From JAWLHJ01 sp040904945 (GTDB lineage: Bacteria > Gemmatimonadota > Gemmatimonadetes > Longimicrobiales > Gaopeijiaceae), in the NCBI GenBank assembly GCA_040904945.1, contig JBBDSM010000069.1:1-41832 (forward strand): a DNA stretch of 41,832 bases, given 5' to 3'. Shown here in pieces: positions 26,485 to 35,702 of the stretch (positions are counted from its first letter, which is position 1; the number at the start of each line of letters is the position of its first letter). The notes under the pieces were generated by a model that saw nothing but the letters and a program-made list of their open reading frames with translations, did not search any database and was not told where the DNA came from. Both the position numbers and the translations under genes were made by a program.

Positions 26485-26547
26485 GTCGCCCAGAAGGACG
26501 AGCGGCCTCCACTCGGGGGCTCGCCACCCACCAAGGAGAACGCGGCA

Positions 26548-29070
26548 ATGACGAAACAGGGTACGCGCTGGCCTGCGAAGACGCGGCACGGATGGTTCGG
26601 ACTCCCGGGCCTCGCGTGGCTGCTGGTCGCGGTCGGGCTGGGCACGGTTCCCGTTACGGTTGACGCGCAAGCTCCGTTCATGCCGGTGACCATCGATGCG
26701 GAGACCGGGGGGGTCCACCTCCAGATTCCCGTGCTCGACCAGGACGTGCTCTACATGAACGCCCTGGGGACGGGCCTCGGCTCGGCCCGGACCTTCGGAC
26801 TCGATGTGGGTGCGGGTGGCGACGAAGCGGTCGTCCAGTTCCAGCGTCACGGACCCCGGGTGGTCATGGTGCGTCGCAACACGACCATGATGTCGACCTC
26901 CGACGACCCCGAGCATCGCGCGGCCGTCGGGCGTGCGTTTCCCGACGCCGTGATGGCGTCCATGGAGATCGTGGAGAGCGAGGGTGGCAGGCTGGTCGTG
27001 GACGCCACGGACTTCCTGCTGAGCGACCTCGTCGACGTCCGCGGGACCGTTCGCGACGCCGGCTTCGGACAGCTCCAGCTGGAGCGCGACAAGAGCTACG
27101 TCGACGTGACGGGGACCGCGGCGTTCCCGCTGAACACCGAGATTCGCACGATCCTCACCTTCGCGGGTGATCCGCTGCACGCGGAGCTCAGGCGGCATTC
27201 TCCGGACAGCCGTCTCATCACGTTCGAGCAGCACCATACGTTCATGAGGCTGCCGGAGGAGCCGATGCCGGGTCGTCCGTTCGACCCGCGGACGGGCAAC
27301 TCGTCCACGGTGCTGCAGGACTACAACGAGAGCTTCGACGGAGACTACCGGGCCCGGTATACGTCCCGTTGGCGTCTCGAGCCGTCGGACCCGGCCGCCT
27401 ATATGCGCGGGGAGCTGGTCGAGCCGGTGAACCCCATCGTGCTGCATATCGATCCGGGCACGCCCGAGCCGTTCCGGACCGCGCATCGGGAGGGGACGCT
27501 GTGGTGGAACGAGATCTTCGAGGCGGCCGGGTGGCGAAACGCCATCCAGGTTCAGGACATGCCCGAGGGGGCCGACCCGATGGACGCCCGCTACTCGGTC
27601 ATCCAGTTCGTGCACCGCAGCAACCCCGGCCCGTCGACGGGCGGGGGGCGAAGGGATCCGCGCACCGGCGAGCTGCTCGTCGGCATGCCGCGCATGGATT
27701 CGCACCGCTCGCACACCGACTTCAACATCTACATGGGGCTCATGCCCGTTTACGAGGCGACCGGCGTGACGCCGCAGCTCACCGCCGAGGAGTTCACGAT
27801 GGCGCGACGGCGGCAGCTGTCCGCCCACGAGGTCGGACACACGCTCGGCTTCCCGCACAACTTCATCGCGACGGCGCAGGGGCGGAGCTCGGTGATGGAC
27901 TACCCCTTCGCGCTCATCGAGGCCGACGCGCAGGGGCGGCTGGACATCTCCGACGCGTACCGCAACAGCGGTGGATGGAGTGACACCCTCAGCGTTCGCT
28001 ACGCCTACACCTGGTACCCCACGGCCGAGGCGGAGGCCGAGGGTCTCTCCGAGATCGTGCAGGAGGCGCTCGACCGCGGCCACCTCTCGACGTCCGACGG
28101 AGACATTTCGGGCTCCTATCCGGAAGTCACCCGCTGGGTCACCGGACCCACTCTGTTCGACGCCACCGACCGCGCGCTCCGCGTGCGACGCGAGCTGCTC
28201 CGGCATTTCGACGAGAACGCCATTCGACCTGGTGAGCCGCTCTCCTGGCTCAACCAGCGCTTCGCGCACGTCTACCTCCACCATCGCTACGTCATGGAGG
28301 GGTTGGTGAAATACGTCGGTGGCATGCACTACACGTACACGTTGCGCGGCGATGGCCAGACCCCCACGCGGGTTATCCCGGCCGACGAGCAGCGGCGAGC
28401 TCTCCAGACTGTGGTACGGGTGCTCTCGCCCGAGGAGCTCGCGGTGCCCGAGCACATCCCGCCGATCATCCCGCCGACCCCGCCCGGGTACGGCGAGCCG
28501 GCCGGCTGGATCAACCCCGCCGGGGTGGCGCTTCCGCCTTCCGTAGGCTCGCACGCCACCTGGATCGAGTCGCCTTCCGGCACCGCGTTCGACCCCCTGG
28601 CCGTGGCCAGGAGCTTCGCCCAGGAGACGGTGGACAACCTGCTCCATCGTGAGCGCATGGCCCGCCTGGTCATGTTCCACGCCCGCGATGCGAGCCTTCC
28701 GTCGCTCGACGAGGTGCTGGGAGCCATCGTGGAAGGGACGTGGGGTGCTTCGGGAAGCCGGGAGGGAATGACCGGGGCCTACCGGCGGGCGGCGGAGCGC
28801 GCCGTCCTCGACGGGCTCTTCGCGCTCGCTACGGACGAACAGGCGACCGACGCCGTGCGGGACGGCGCCACGCTCCGACTCGAGATGCTCGCGGCGAGCC
28901 TCGAAGGGCCCGCGGGCACCGCCACACAGGCGGGGGCCGGGCGTGCCGGCGACGCGGCGGACTGGGCGCACGTGCGCCGGGCGGTGGGCGAGATCTCCCG
29001 CTACCTGACGCTGGGTGAGGTTCCCACGCTCCGCACGGGCGTCATCGGCATTCCGCTGCCCTGGCCGTAG
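26548..29070 (+). CDS. Exported zinc-dependent metallopeptidase (DUF5117/met-zincin type)
   Basis: The 840-residue protein has a signal peptide (1-40, cleavage after VDA), an N-terminal beta-rich region of the DUF5117 type (~55-280), and a metzincin catalytic domain. The zinc motif is HEVGHTLGFPH, giving His427, Glu428, His431 and His437, followed by a Met-turn candidate in SSVMDYP. The C-terminal helical third matches the DUF4953-type tail of these proteins. It should hydrolyse proteins or peptides in the periplasm or outside the cell. A strong AAGGAG site precedes the ATG at 26548; the frame is open upstream into the TonB gene but without a signal peptide. Such enzymes are numerous in Gemmatimonadota and Bacteroidota; substrates are unknown. 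Confidence 0.9.
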   Translation: MTKQGTRWPAKTRHGWFGLPGLAWLLVAVGLGTVPVTVDAQAPFMPVTIDAETGGVHLQIPVLDQDVLYMNALGTGLGSARTFGLDVGAGGDEAVVQFQRHGPRVVMVRRNTTMMSTSDDPEHRAAVGRAFPDAVMASMEIVESEGGRLVVDATDFLLSDLVDVRGTVRDAGFGQLQLERDKSYVDVTGTAAFPLNTEIRTILTFAGDPLHAELRRHSPDSRLITFEQHHTFMRLPEEPMPGRPFDPRTGNSSTVLQDYNESFDGDYRARYTSRWRLEPSDPAAYMRGELVEPVNPIVLHIDPGTPEPFRTAHREGTLWWNEIFEAAGWRNAIQVQDMPEGADPMDARYSVIQFVHRSNPGPSTGGGRRDPRTGELLVGMPRMDSHRSHTDFNIYMGLMPVYEATGVTPQLTAEEFTMARRRQLSAHEVGHTLGFPHNFIATAQGRSSVMDYPFALIEADAQGRLDISDAYRNSGGWSDTLSVRYAYTWYPTAEAEAEGLSEIVQEALDRGHLSTSDGDISGSYPEVTRWVTGPTLFDATDRALRVRRELLRHFDENAIRPGEPLSWLNQRFAHVYLHHRYVMEGLVKYVGGMHYTYTLRGDGQTPTRVIPADEQRRALQTVVRVLSPEELAVPEHIPPIIPPTPPGYGEPAGWINPAGVALPPSVGSHATWIESPSGTAFDPLAVARSFAQETVDNLLHRERMARLVMFHARDASLPSLDEVLGAIVEGTWGASGSREGMTGAYRRAAERAVLDGLFALATDEQATDAVRDGATLRLEMLAASLEGPAGTATQAGAGRAGDAADWAHVRRAVGEISRYLTLGEVPTLRTGVIGIPLPWP

Positions 29071-29135
29071 GGCTGGGCGCGGGGCGCCGGACCGGCGGAC
29101 GTTCGACCAAACGACGACACGAAGGAGATTCCACG

Positions 29136-32100
29136 ATGAAGCAGATCGGAAACGGTGCCGCACGAGGGAGACACGAGGTAACGGGTATGCTCGGGGTGCT
29201 CCTCTGTAGCTGGGCACTGCTGGCGGCTCCGCTTCCGGTGTTCGGTCAGGACCCGGCGCTGGAGGCCGCGGTCTCGCAGCTCGACCTGAGGGAGATCGGG
29301 CCGGCGGTGATGGGTGGGCGGCTCTCGGATCTCGCGGTCGTCGAGAGCAACACGAACGTCTTCTACGCGGGCTTCGCCAGTGGCGGGCTGTGGCGGACGG
29401 ACAACCACGGCCGGTCCTGGACCCCGCTGTTCGACGACCAGCCGACGGCGTCCATCGGGGCAGTCACCGTGGCGCCGTCCAACCCGAACGTGGTCTGGGT
29501 CGGCACCGGCGAGCCGCAGAACCGGCAGTCGTCCCCATACGGGGCGGGCGTCTTCAAGTCGCTCGACGCGGGTCGCACATGGGAGGCCGTCGGCCTCGCG
29601 GACACCAGGCACACCGGGCGCATCGTCATCCACCCGACGAACCCGGACGTCGTCTACGTGGCCTCCATGGGGCATCTGTGGGGGCCGAATGAGGAGCGCG
29701 GCGTGTTCCGCACCACCGACGGTGGGGAGAGCTGGGAGCGTGTCCTGCACATCGACGAGCATACCGGAGCCATCGATCTGGTCATGGACCGGAACGACCC
29801 CAACACCTTATTCGCGGCCATGTACCAGAGGCAGCGCACGCCCTGGGGTTACAGCGCCGACGGCGACGGGAGCGGCATCTATCGGACGTTGGACGGCGGC
29901 GAGCGCTGGGAGGAGCTCACCGAGGGTCTGCCCGAGGGCGACAAGGGCCGGATCGGGTTGGACATCTACCGGCGTGACGGCCGGCTTCTCTACGCCATCG
30001 TGGAGTCCGACCCGGAGGGGCGCGGGCTGTACCGCTCGAACGACCGCGGGAACAGCTGGGAGCGCGTGAGCACGCGCAATCCTCGCCCGATGTACTTCTC
30101 CATCGTGCGCATCGACCCGAACAACCCCGAGCGTATCTATCTGGGGGGCGTCACCCTCTCCATCTCCGACGACGGCGGACGAAGCTGGTGGGAAGGAGAC
30201 GCGGCCGACGGCGTCCACCTCGACCACCACGCCATCTGGATCGACCCGAACGACTCGGACCATGCGCTGCTCGGGACCGATGGCGGCGTGGCCTCGACCC
30301 GTGACGGCGGGCGGCACTGGATCCACCACCACAATCTCGCGACGGGTCAGTTCTACCAGCTCGACGTGGACAATCGCGACCCCTATTGGATCTGCGGCGG
30401 ACTGCAGGACAACAACTCCTGGTGCGGGCCGAGCCGGACGCTGACGGACGCCGGCCGGATCTCGAGCGGGGGGCCGAGCAACAAGGACTGGCACCGGGTC
30501 TGGGGGGGCGATGGCTTCTGGACCCTCATCGATCCGACGAATTCGGACGTCGTCTACAGCGAGTCGCAGAACGGCCGGTTCGGCCGCTTCCATCAGAACA
30601 CGGGAGAGACAGCGCGCCTGCAGCCCACGGCTCGCCCGCTCGAGTCCATGGAGCGGGAGTATCGGTGGCACTGGAATACGCCGCTCCATCTGTCCCGGCA
30701 CGACGCGAGAACGCTCTATGCCGGCGCGAACCACCTGCTCCGCACCCGCGATCGGGGGATGACGTGGGAGGAGGCGAGCCCGGATCTCACCCGCCAGGTC
30801 GACCGGGACACGCTGGCCATCATGGGGATGGCCGTGACCGACAGCACCCTGTCGCGGAACGACGGGACGAGCCACTACGGCGTGATCACGGAGATCGGCG
30901 AGTCGCCGTTGGACGCCCGCGTCCTGTATGCCGGAACCGACGATGGGAAGTTCTGGGCGAGCCGCGACGACGGCGCGGCCTGGACGGACCGCACCAACGA
31001 GGTACCGGGCCTGGTGCACGGTATGACCGTGAGCGGCATCGAGCCGTCCCATCACGTGCCCGGGCGGGTGTACCTGGCGTTCGACGGTCACCGGAACGAC
31101 GACTACCGCCCGTACGTAGTCGTGAGCGACGATTACGGTCAGAGCTGGCGGTCGATCACGAATGGGCTTCCGGCGGACGCGTCGGTCAACGCCGTGCGTG
31201 AGCACCCGGACACCCCCGAGCTGATCTTCGTGGGGAACGAGGTGGGCCTCTACTTCTCCATCGATGCCGGCCAGCGGTGGGTGAGGCTCACCGGCGACTT
31301 TCCGACGGTGCCCGTGGACGACATGCGGATCCATTCCCGGGACAACGACCTCGTCATCGGAACGCACGGGCGGAGCATCTGGGTGCTCGACGACGTGGGT
31401 CCCCTCGAGCAGATCGCCCGCGAGAACGTGCTGGAGCGCCCCGCCGCGCTGTTCGAGGGACAGCGGGGCACCATGTGGGTGCTGGCGCCGGGGCCCTGGT
31501 TCCACCCTGCCGAGTTCTACGGTGAGAATCCGCCCGACGGCGTGCGCATCCGGTACTGGCTCGCGGAGGACCAGGAGGACGATGTCCGCCTCGAGGTCCT
31601 CGATGCCGGTGGCGACGTCATCCGCGTGCTGGAGGGCCCCGGCGAGGCCGGCATCCAACAGGCGGTGTGGGACTTCCGCATGCTCGCGGAGGACGAGGAG
31701 GAGGCGGGGTCGGGTGTGCCGGTGCTTCCGGGCGACTTCGGCGTGCGGCTCATCGCGGCCGGGCAGACCGTCACCACCGAGGTGGCGGTTCGTATGGACC
31801 CACGTGTCGAAACGACCATGGCTGTGCTGGCCCAGCGGCAGGAGGCGCTGAGTCGCCTGCACGACCTGAACGTTCTGGCGCACCGAGCCGACGAGGCCGC
31901 CGAGCAGGTCGAGTCGCGGGTCGGAGCCGTGGAGGCCGCGCTCGAGCACGGCGGCCCGGAGGCCGGCGACCTGCAGGGGCGGGCCGAGGCCGTGAGCTCG
32001 CGACTGGCCGAAGTGGTGGAGCAGCTGAACGAGGGGAGGCCCGGAGGCGGGCTCGGCTCGGCGGTCGAGGGAATCTACGACCCGCCCACGGAAGACCAGG

Positions 32101-32264
32101 ACTGGCAGATCGATCTGGCCGGTGAGCGGACGCGGGCCGCCATCGAGGCGCTGAACGCTCTCATCTCGGGCGATCTCACTCAGCTGGAGAACGACGTCTA
32201 CACCCCCGGAGCGCGCCCCGCGCCGCTCTCACCGGTGCGTTTGCCGACGATTTCGGACGACTGA
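29136..32264 (+). CDS. Exported sortilin/VPS10-like BNR-repeat beta-propeller protein
   Basis: This 1042-residue protein has a signal peptide (1-37, ending VFG before QDP) and a large beta-propeller with many Asp-box/BNR repeats, for example SLDAGRTWEAV, TTDGGESWERV, TLDGGERWEEL, SNDRGNSWERV and SDDGGRSWWEG. The C-terminal ~280 residues hold a beta-domain (VRIRYWLAEDQEDDVRLEVLD split by strands) and a helical segment with LNEGRPGGGL. Families like this are labelled glycosyl hydrolase or VPS10, but no sialidase active site is apparent and the enzymatic role is unknown. GAAGGAGA precedes the ATG. A homologue starts at 41358. The context of peptidases and SusCD suggests a role in binding or handling exported substrates. 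Confidence 0.85.
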   Translation: MKQIGNGAARGRHEVTGMLGVLLCSWALLAAPLPVFGQDPALEAAVSQLDLREIGPAVMGGRLSDLAVVESNTNVFYAGFASGGLWRTDNHGRSWTPLFDDQPTASIGAVTVAPSNPNVVWVGTGEPQNRQSSPYGAGVFKSLDAGRTWEAVGLADTRHTGRIVIHPTNPDVVYVASMGHLWGPNEERGVFRTTDGGESWERVLHIDEHTGAIDLVMDRNDPNTLFAAMYQRQRTPWGYSADGDGSGIYRTLDGGERWEELTEGLPEGDKGRIGLDIYRRDGRLLYAIVESDPEGRGLYRSNDRGNSWERVSTRNPRPMYFSIVRIDPNNPERIYLGGVTLSISDDGGRSWWEGDAADGVHLDHHAIWIDPNDSDHALLGTDGGVASTRDGGRHWIHHHNLATGQFYQLDVDNRDPYWICGGLQDNNSWCGPSRTLTDAGRISSGGPSNKDWHRVWGGDGFWTLIDPTNSDVVYSESQNGRFGRFHQNTGETARLQPTARPLESMEREYRWHWNTPLHLSRHDARTLYAGANHLLRTRDRGMTWEEASPDLTRQVDRDTLAIMGMAVTDSTLSRNDGTSHYGVITEIGESPLDARVLYAGTDDGKFWASRDDGAAWTDRTNEVPGLVHGMTVSGIEPSHHVPGRVYLAFDGHRNDDYRPYVVVSDDYGQSWRSITNGLPADASVNAVREHPDTPELIFVGNEVGLYFSIDAGQRWVRLTGDFPTVPVDDMRIHSRDNDLVIGTHGRSIWVLDDVGPLEQIARENVLERPAALFEGQRGTMWVLAPGPWFHPAEFYGENPPDGVRIRYWLAEDQEDDVRLEVLDAGGDVIRVLEGPGEAGIQQAVWDFRMLAEDEEEAGSGVPVLPGDFGVRLIAAGQTVTTEVAVRMDPRVETTMAVLAQRQEALSRLHDLNVLAHRADEAAEQVESRVGAVEAALEHGGPEAGDLQGRAEAVSSRLAEVVEQLNEGRPGGGLGSAVEGIYDPPTEDQDWQIDLAGERTRAAIEALNALISGDLTQLENDVYTPGARPAPLSPVRLPTISDD

Positions 32265-32508
32265 CCCGCGACGTCACCGTTGGATGGCGACCAGGCTGCG
32301 CGCCGTGACTCGAAGCTTACGCGCTACGTAGGGCGCTCCCGATCCGGGGGCGCCCTTGCGTGCGGCTCGCCCGACCCTTAGAACACAGTTCGTTACACAA
32401 TCCCGTGGCCGATCCCGCCCCCTCGCGGCCACAACAGGAGGCGCCGATGCGGAGGACGTCGTTTGAAGTTTGGACTTGTCGAGCCCGAACCTATCGTGAG
32501 GTGAGCCC
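32265..32508. other. Longest intergenic gap, upstream of susC
   Basis: This 244-nt gap carries a strong GC-rich hairpin (32331-32355), then a comparatively AT-rich stretch around 32378-32402 that may hold the susC promoter, and a GAGGTGAG ribosome-binding site before the ATG at 32509. I could not assign -35/-10 hexamers with confidence, and no small open frame or RNA gene is evident. Confidence 0.5.
32331..32355 (+). terminator. GC-rich terminator-like hairpin after the sortilin-like gene
   Basis: GGGCGCTCCC (32331-32340) pairs with GGGGGCGCCC (32346-32355) over 10 bp with one T-G wobble and a 5-nt loop. It lies 66 nt after the stop of the sortilin-like gene. The downstream sequence begins TTGCG, so the U tract is poor. 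It would separate that gene from the susC unit. Confidence 0.5.
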
Positions 32509-35500
32509 ATGAAACCCCCGACTGTATTGCAACGCCTGACGAGCGGAGCGGCGGTCGCCGCCCTCGCGCTCGTCTTCGCCGCGACCTCCGTCGAGGCCCA
32601 GGCGACGGGTACCGTCCGCGGCACGGTCGCGTCCGAGACGGCCCGTCCGCTGGTCGGAGCCCAGGTATCGATTCCCGGTACCGGCCTCGGAGGACTCACG
32701 AACAACGGCGGCCAGTTCATTCTCCTGAACGTCCCGGCCGGCGAGCACACCATCCGGGTCGAAACGCTGGGGTTCGGAGCCCAGGAGCGGCAGGTCACCG
32801 TCACGGCGGGTGAGACGGTCAATGTCGAGATCCGACTGGACGAAACCGCCATCGCGCTCGACGCGTTGGTCGTGACCGGCACCGCGGGCGGTCAGCAGAG
32901 CAGGGCCCTCGGCAACGTCGTCGGGCGCGTCTCGGCCGCCGAGATCCAGGCGATCACCCCGGTCACGAACGTGACGGATATGCTCAGCACCAACGTGCCC
33001 GGTGTCCGCATCATGGCGTCCGGCGGCGAGGTCGGCTCCGGTGGCATCCAGCGGATCCGTGGCGTGTCCAGCATCTCACTGGGCGCGGCTCCCCTCGTGT
33101 ATGTCGACGGAGTGCGCGTGAGCGGCGGTAACGAGGCACCCGGCATCGGGACGGTGGCGTTCACCGACGGCGCGCCCTCGCCCATGAACGACATCCCCCC
33201 GGAGAACATCGAGAGTATCGAGGTGATCAAGGGTCCGGCGGCTGCCACCCTGTACGGTACCGAAGCGTCCAACGGGGTCATCAACATCATCACCAAGCAG
33301 GGCGCCATCGGTGAGCCGACCATCAATCTCCGGCTTCGCCAGGGCGCCAACTGGCTCCCCGATCCCGTGAACTACTTCACGCCGACGTACTACCGCTGCA
33401 CCGGCGTCTCGCAGACCGTCGACGTCGATCCGAGCCTGCAGTGCAACGCGGGTGAGGTCGTCGAGGTGAGGATCCTCGAGATCGAGCGCGACCTCTACGG
33501 GTACAACTGGTTCCGGACGGGCCAGATGCCGGCCATCGGCGCCGACATCAGCGGCGGCGCGGGGACCTTGCGCTACTACTTCTCCGCCGACTGGGACCGT
33601 GAGGAAGGCTACGTCTCCTGGAACTGGCGGAACCGCATGGGCGGTCGCGCCAACCTCAGTTACAACCCCAACGATCAGCTGAGCTTCGACTTCAGCCTGG
33701 GCGCGGTCCGGAGCCGTGCGCAGACGGCTTCGCCGCAGCAGGCCTGGACGACTGCGGTTCTGTGGGCCTGCCCGTCGCCCGGGTGTGAGCCGGGGAGCGG
33801 CGCGGGCAGTGCCCTCGACGGCCCCATGCGGGGCTACATCGGCTACCTGCCGGAGCGCTTCGTCGACGGGGACGTCCAGGGCTACCAGGACGTCGACCGT
33901 AACACCGCTGGCCTCACCGTGACGCACACACCCGCGGAGTGGTTCACTCAGCGCGTCGTGTTCGGCGGGGACTTCTCTAATCTGCGCGATACCCGGCTGT
34001 TCCGTGCCGGGGGCAAGCGCGGGATGAGCAACAACGACGGACAACGCGATGTCGGCCATACGCGCTCGACCTATTCCAGCATCGACTACGGGGCGAGCGC
34101 CTCATTCGACGCGACGTCCGACTTCACCCTCACGACGTCCGCGGGCGCCCAGTTCTACCGGCGCGTCCACGAGGCGTCGATCGCCACGGGCGAAGGGTTC
34201 CCGCTCGAGATCCTGGAGACGGTGTCGTCCGGCGCCGTGCGCACGGGAGACGAGGAGTACTGGGAGAACCGCTCGTTCGGCCTTTACGTGCAGCAGGAGA
34301 TCGGCTGGAAGAACCGTCTCTTCTTGACGGGCGCGATGCGGGGTGACGACAACTCCGCGTTCGGTCAGAACTTCAGCTTCGTCACGTACCCGAAGCTGTC
34401 CGGCTCCTGGGTGGCGAGCGAGGAGGCATTCCTCGCGGACCTCGACTGGCTGAGCACCCTCCGCCTCCGCGGTGCGTGGGGCCAGGCCGGCACCCAGCCC
34501 GACGTGTTCGACGCCGTGCGGACGTACGCTCCGGTCGACGGCTACGAGGGCGAGGCGGCCATCGCGCCCGATAACGTCGGAAACCCGGACCTCAAGCCCG
34601 AGGTGGGCGACGAGATCGAGCTCGGCTTCGACCTTTCGCTCTTCAACGAGCGGATCAGCACGGAGTTCACCTACTTCCGTCAGCGAACCAAGGACGCGCT
34701 CATCCGCGTGCCGGTGCTCCCGTCGCTCGGCTTCCCGGGCTTCCAGTTCCAGAACCTGGGGGAGACGCGCAACTCCGGCATCGAGATCGGCTTGAACGCG
34801 CAGGCGTACCGCGGGGACGACGTGAGCGTCGACTTCGGCTTCACGCTGGCCTCGGCCAAGAACGAGGTCGTGAGCCTGGGCTCCGAGCCGTTCGTCATCC
34901 AGAATGTGACGGAAGGTCAGTATCAGGTGCCGGGCTTCCCCATCGGGAGCATTTTCGCGAAGCGCGTGGTGGACGCGGACATCGAGGAGCGGACGGCACC
35001 GCTCCGGAACCGCGCCATCAACATGATGTGCGAGGGAGGCACGCGTGTCGGCGACACCGATTTTTCGTCGGGTGGCGGCGCGGCAGTGCCGTGCGTGGAC
35101 GCTCCGCTCGTGTACTGGGGGCAGCCGCTCCCGGAGTGGAGCGGGAGTGCGAGCAGCACGGTCACGCTCTTCCAGAACGTCACGCTCCACGCCCTGGTCG
35201 ACTTCATCAAGGGCCGCACCTGGATCAATGGTGACATCCGCTCCGCGCACCACTCGTTCTTCCAGACGCGGGCGGCGGTCGAGGCGACCGATCCGATCCT
35301 GATGTCCTACCTGACGATGGGCGCCGAGGGACGACCCCAGCCGGGCATCATGAGCGGTGACTGGGCGAAGCTGCGCACGGTTTCCGCTCAGGCCAGGTTG
35401 CCGGCGGCGTGGGCCGATCGCATCGGGGCGTCGCGCCTGACGCTGACCGTGTCCGCGGACAACCTTTGGCTGATCTGGATGGGAGCCGAGGAGAACTTCG

Positions 35501-35628
35501 GGCACCGGTCCATCGATCCGGAGCGCGTCAGCCAGACGGGCGGCCAGACGCCGGGCATCAGCGCGGTGCACCAGGAGGCTTGGCCGATGAGCAAGCGCTT
35601 CTCCACCACGCTCCGGGTGACGTTCTGA
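32509..35628 (+). CDS. SusC/RagA-type TonB-linked outer-membrane transporter
   Basis: The 1039-residue protein has a signal peptide (1-30, cleavage after VEA), a carboxypeptidase-regulatory-like domain (~33-120, TVRGTVASETARPLVGAQV and NVPAGEHTIRVETLGFG), a plug domain (~125-260; NVTDMLSTNVPGVRIMASGG, IRGVSSISLG, YVDGVRVSGG, IEVIKGPAAATLYGTEASNG) and a long beta-barrel ending in STTLRVTF. These are the hallmarks of SusC/RagA importers, which form a complex with a SusD-type lipoprotein lid; that gene lies directly downstream. GAGGTGAG precedes the ATG. Because S9 peptidases follow rather than glycan enzymes, a peptide substrate is inferred, as in the Porphyromonas RagAB oligopeptide system. 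Confidence 0.94.
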   Translation: MKPPTVLQRLTSGAAVAALALVFAATSVEAQATGTVRGTVASETARPLVGAQVSIPGTGLGGLTNNGGQFILLNVPAGEHTIRVETLGFGAQERQVTVTAGETVNVEIRLDETAIALDALVVTGTAGGQQSRALGNVVGRVSAAEIQAITPVTNVTDMLSTNVPGVRIMASGGEVGSGGIQRIRGVSSISLGAAPLVYVDGVRVSGGNEAPGIGTVAFTDGAPSPMNDIPPENIESIEVIKGPAAATLYGTEASNGVINIITKQGAIGEPTINLRLRQGANWLPDPVNYFTPTYYRCTGVSQTVDVDPSLQCNAGEVVEVRILEIERDLYGYNWFRTGQMPAIGADISGGAGTLRYYFSADWDREEGYVSWNWRNRMGGRANLSYNPNDQLSFDFSLGAVRSRAQTASPQQAWTTAVLWACPSPGCEPGSGAGSALDGPMRGYIGYLPERFVDGDVQGYQDVDRNTAGLTVTHTPAEWFTQRVVFGGDFSNLRDTRLFRAGGKRGMSNNDGQRDVGHTRSTYSSIDYGASASFDATSDFTLTTSAGAQFYRRVHEASIATGEGFPLEILETVSSGAVRTGDEEYWENRSFGLYVQQEIGWKNRLFLTGAMRGDDNSAFGQNFSFVTYPKLSGSWVASEEAFLADLDWLSTLRLRGAWGQAGTQPDVFDAVRTYAPVDGYEGEAAIAPDNVGNPDLKPEVGDEIELGFDLSLFNERISTEFTYFRQRTKDALIRVPVLPSLGFPGFQFQNLGETRNSGIEIGLNAQAYRGDDVSVDFGFTLASAKNEVVSLGSEPFVIQNVTEGQYQVPGFPIGSIFAKRVVDADIEERTAPLRNRAINMMCEGGTRVGDTDFSSGGGAAVPCVDAPLVYWGQPLPEWSGSASSTVTLFQNVTLHALVDFIKGRTWINGDIRSAHHSFFQTRAAVEATDPILMSYLTMGAEGRPQPGIMSGDWAKLRTVSAQARLPAAWADRIGASRLTLTVSADNLWLIWMGAEENFGHRSIDPERVSQTGGQTPGISAVHQEAWPMSKRFSTTLRVTF

Positions 35629-35702
35629 TGCGCGCCCGCCATGAAGGGCCGCGCGAGCGGTCGGTGGAACGACATGACACGAGACTCGGTGAAGGAGTCC
35701 AT

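Noticed and set aside
25891..29217. Very long antisense open frame (over 1100 codons) opposite the TonB receptor and metallopeptidase genes
   Set aside because: GC-rich codon use leaves the opposite strand free of stops. Its translation is Arg/Gly/His-rich without any recognisable domain, and the sense strand carries clear families.
29808..31949. Antisense open frame of ~700 codons opposite the sortilin-like gene (and similar ones opposite aspS, mgtE and the mutase)
   Set aside because: Same high-GC shadow effect; no start signal or protein family match.
32470..32497. TTGGAC-16 nt-TATCGT as a susC promoter
   Set aside because: It would start transcription only about 5 nt before the ATG at 32509, leaving no room for the GAGGTGAG ribosome-binding site.
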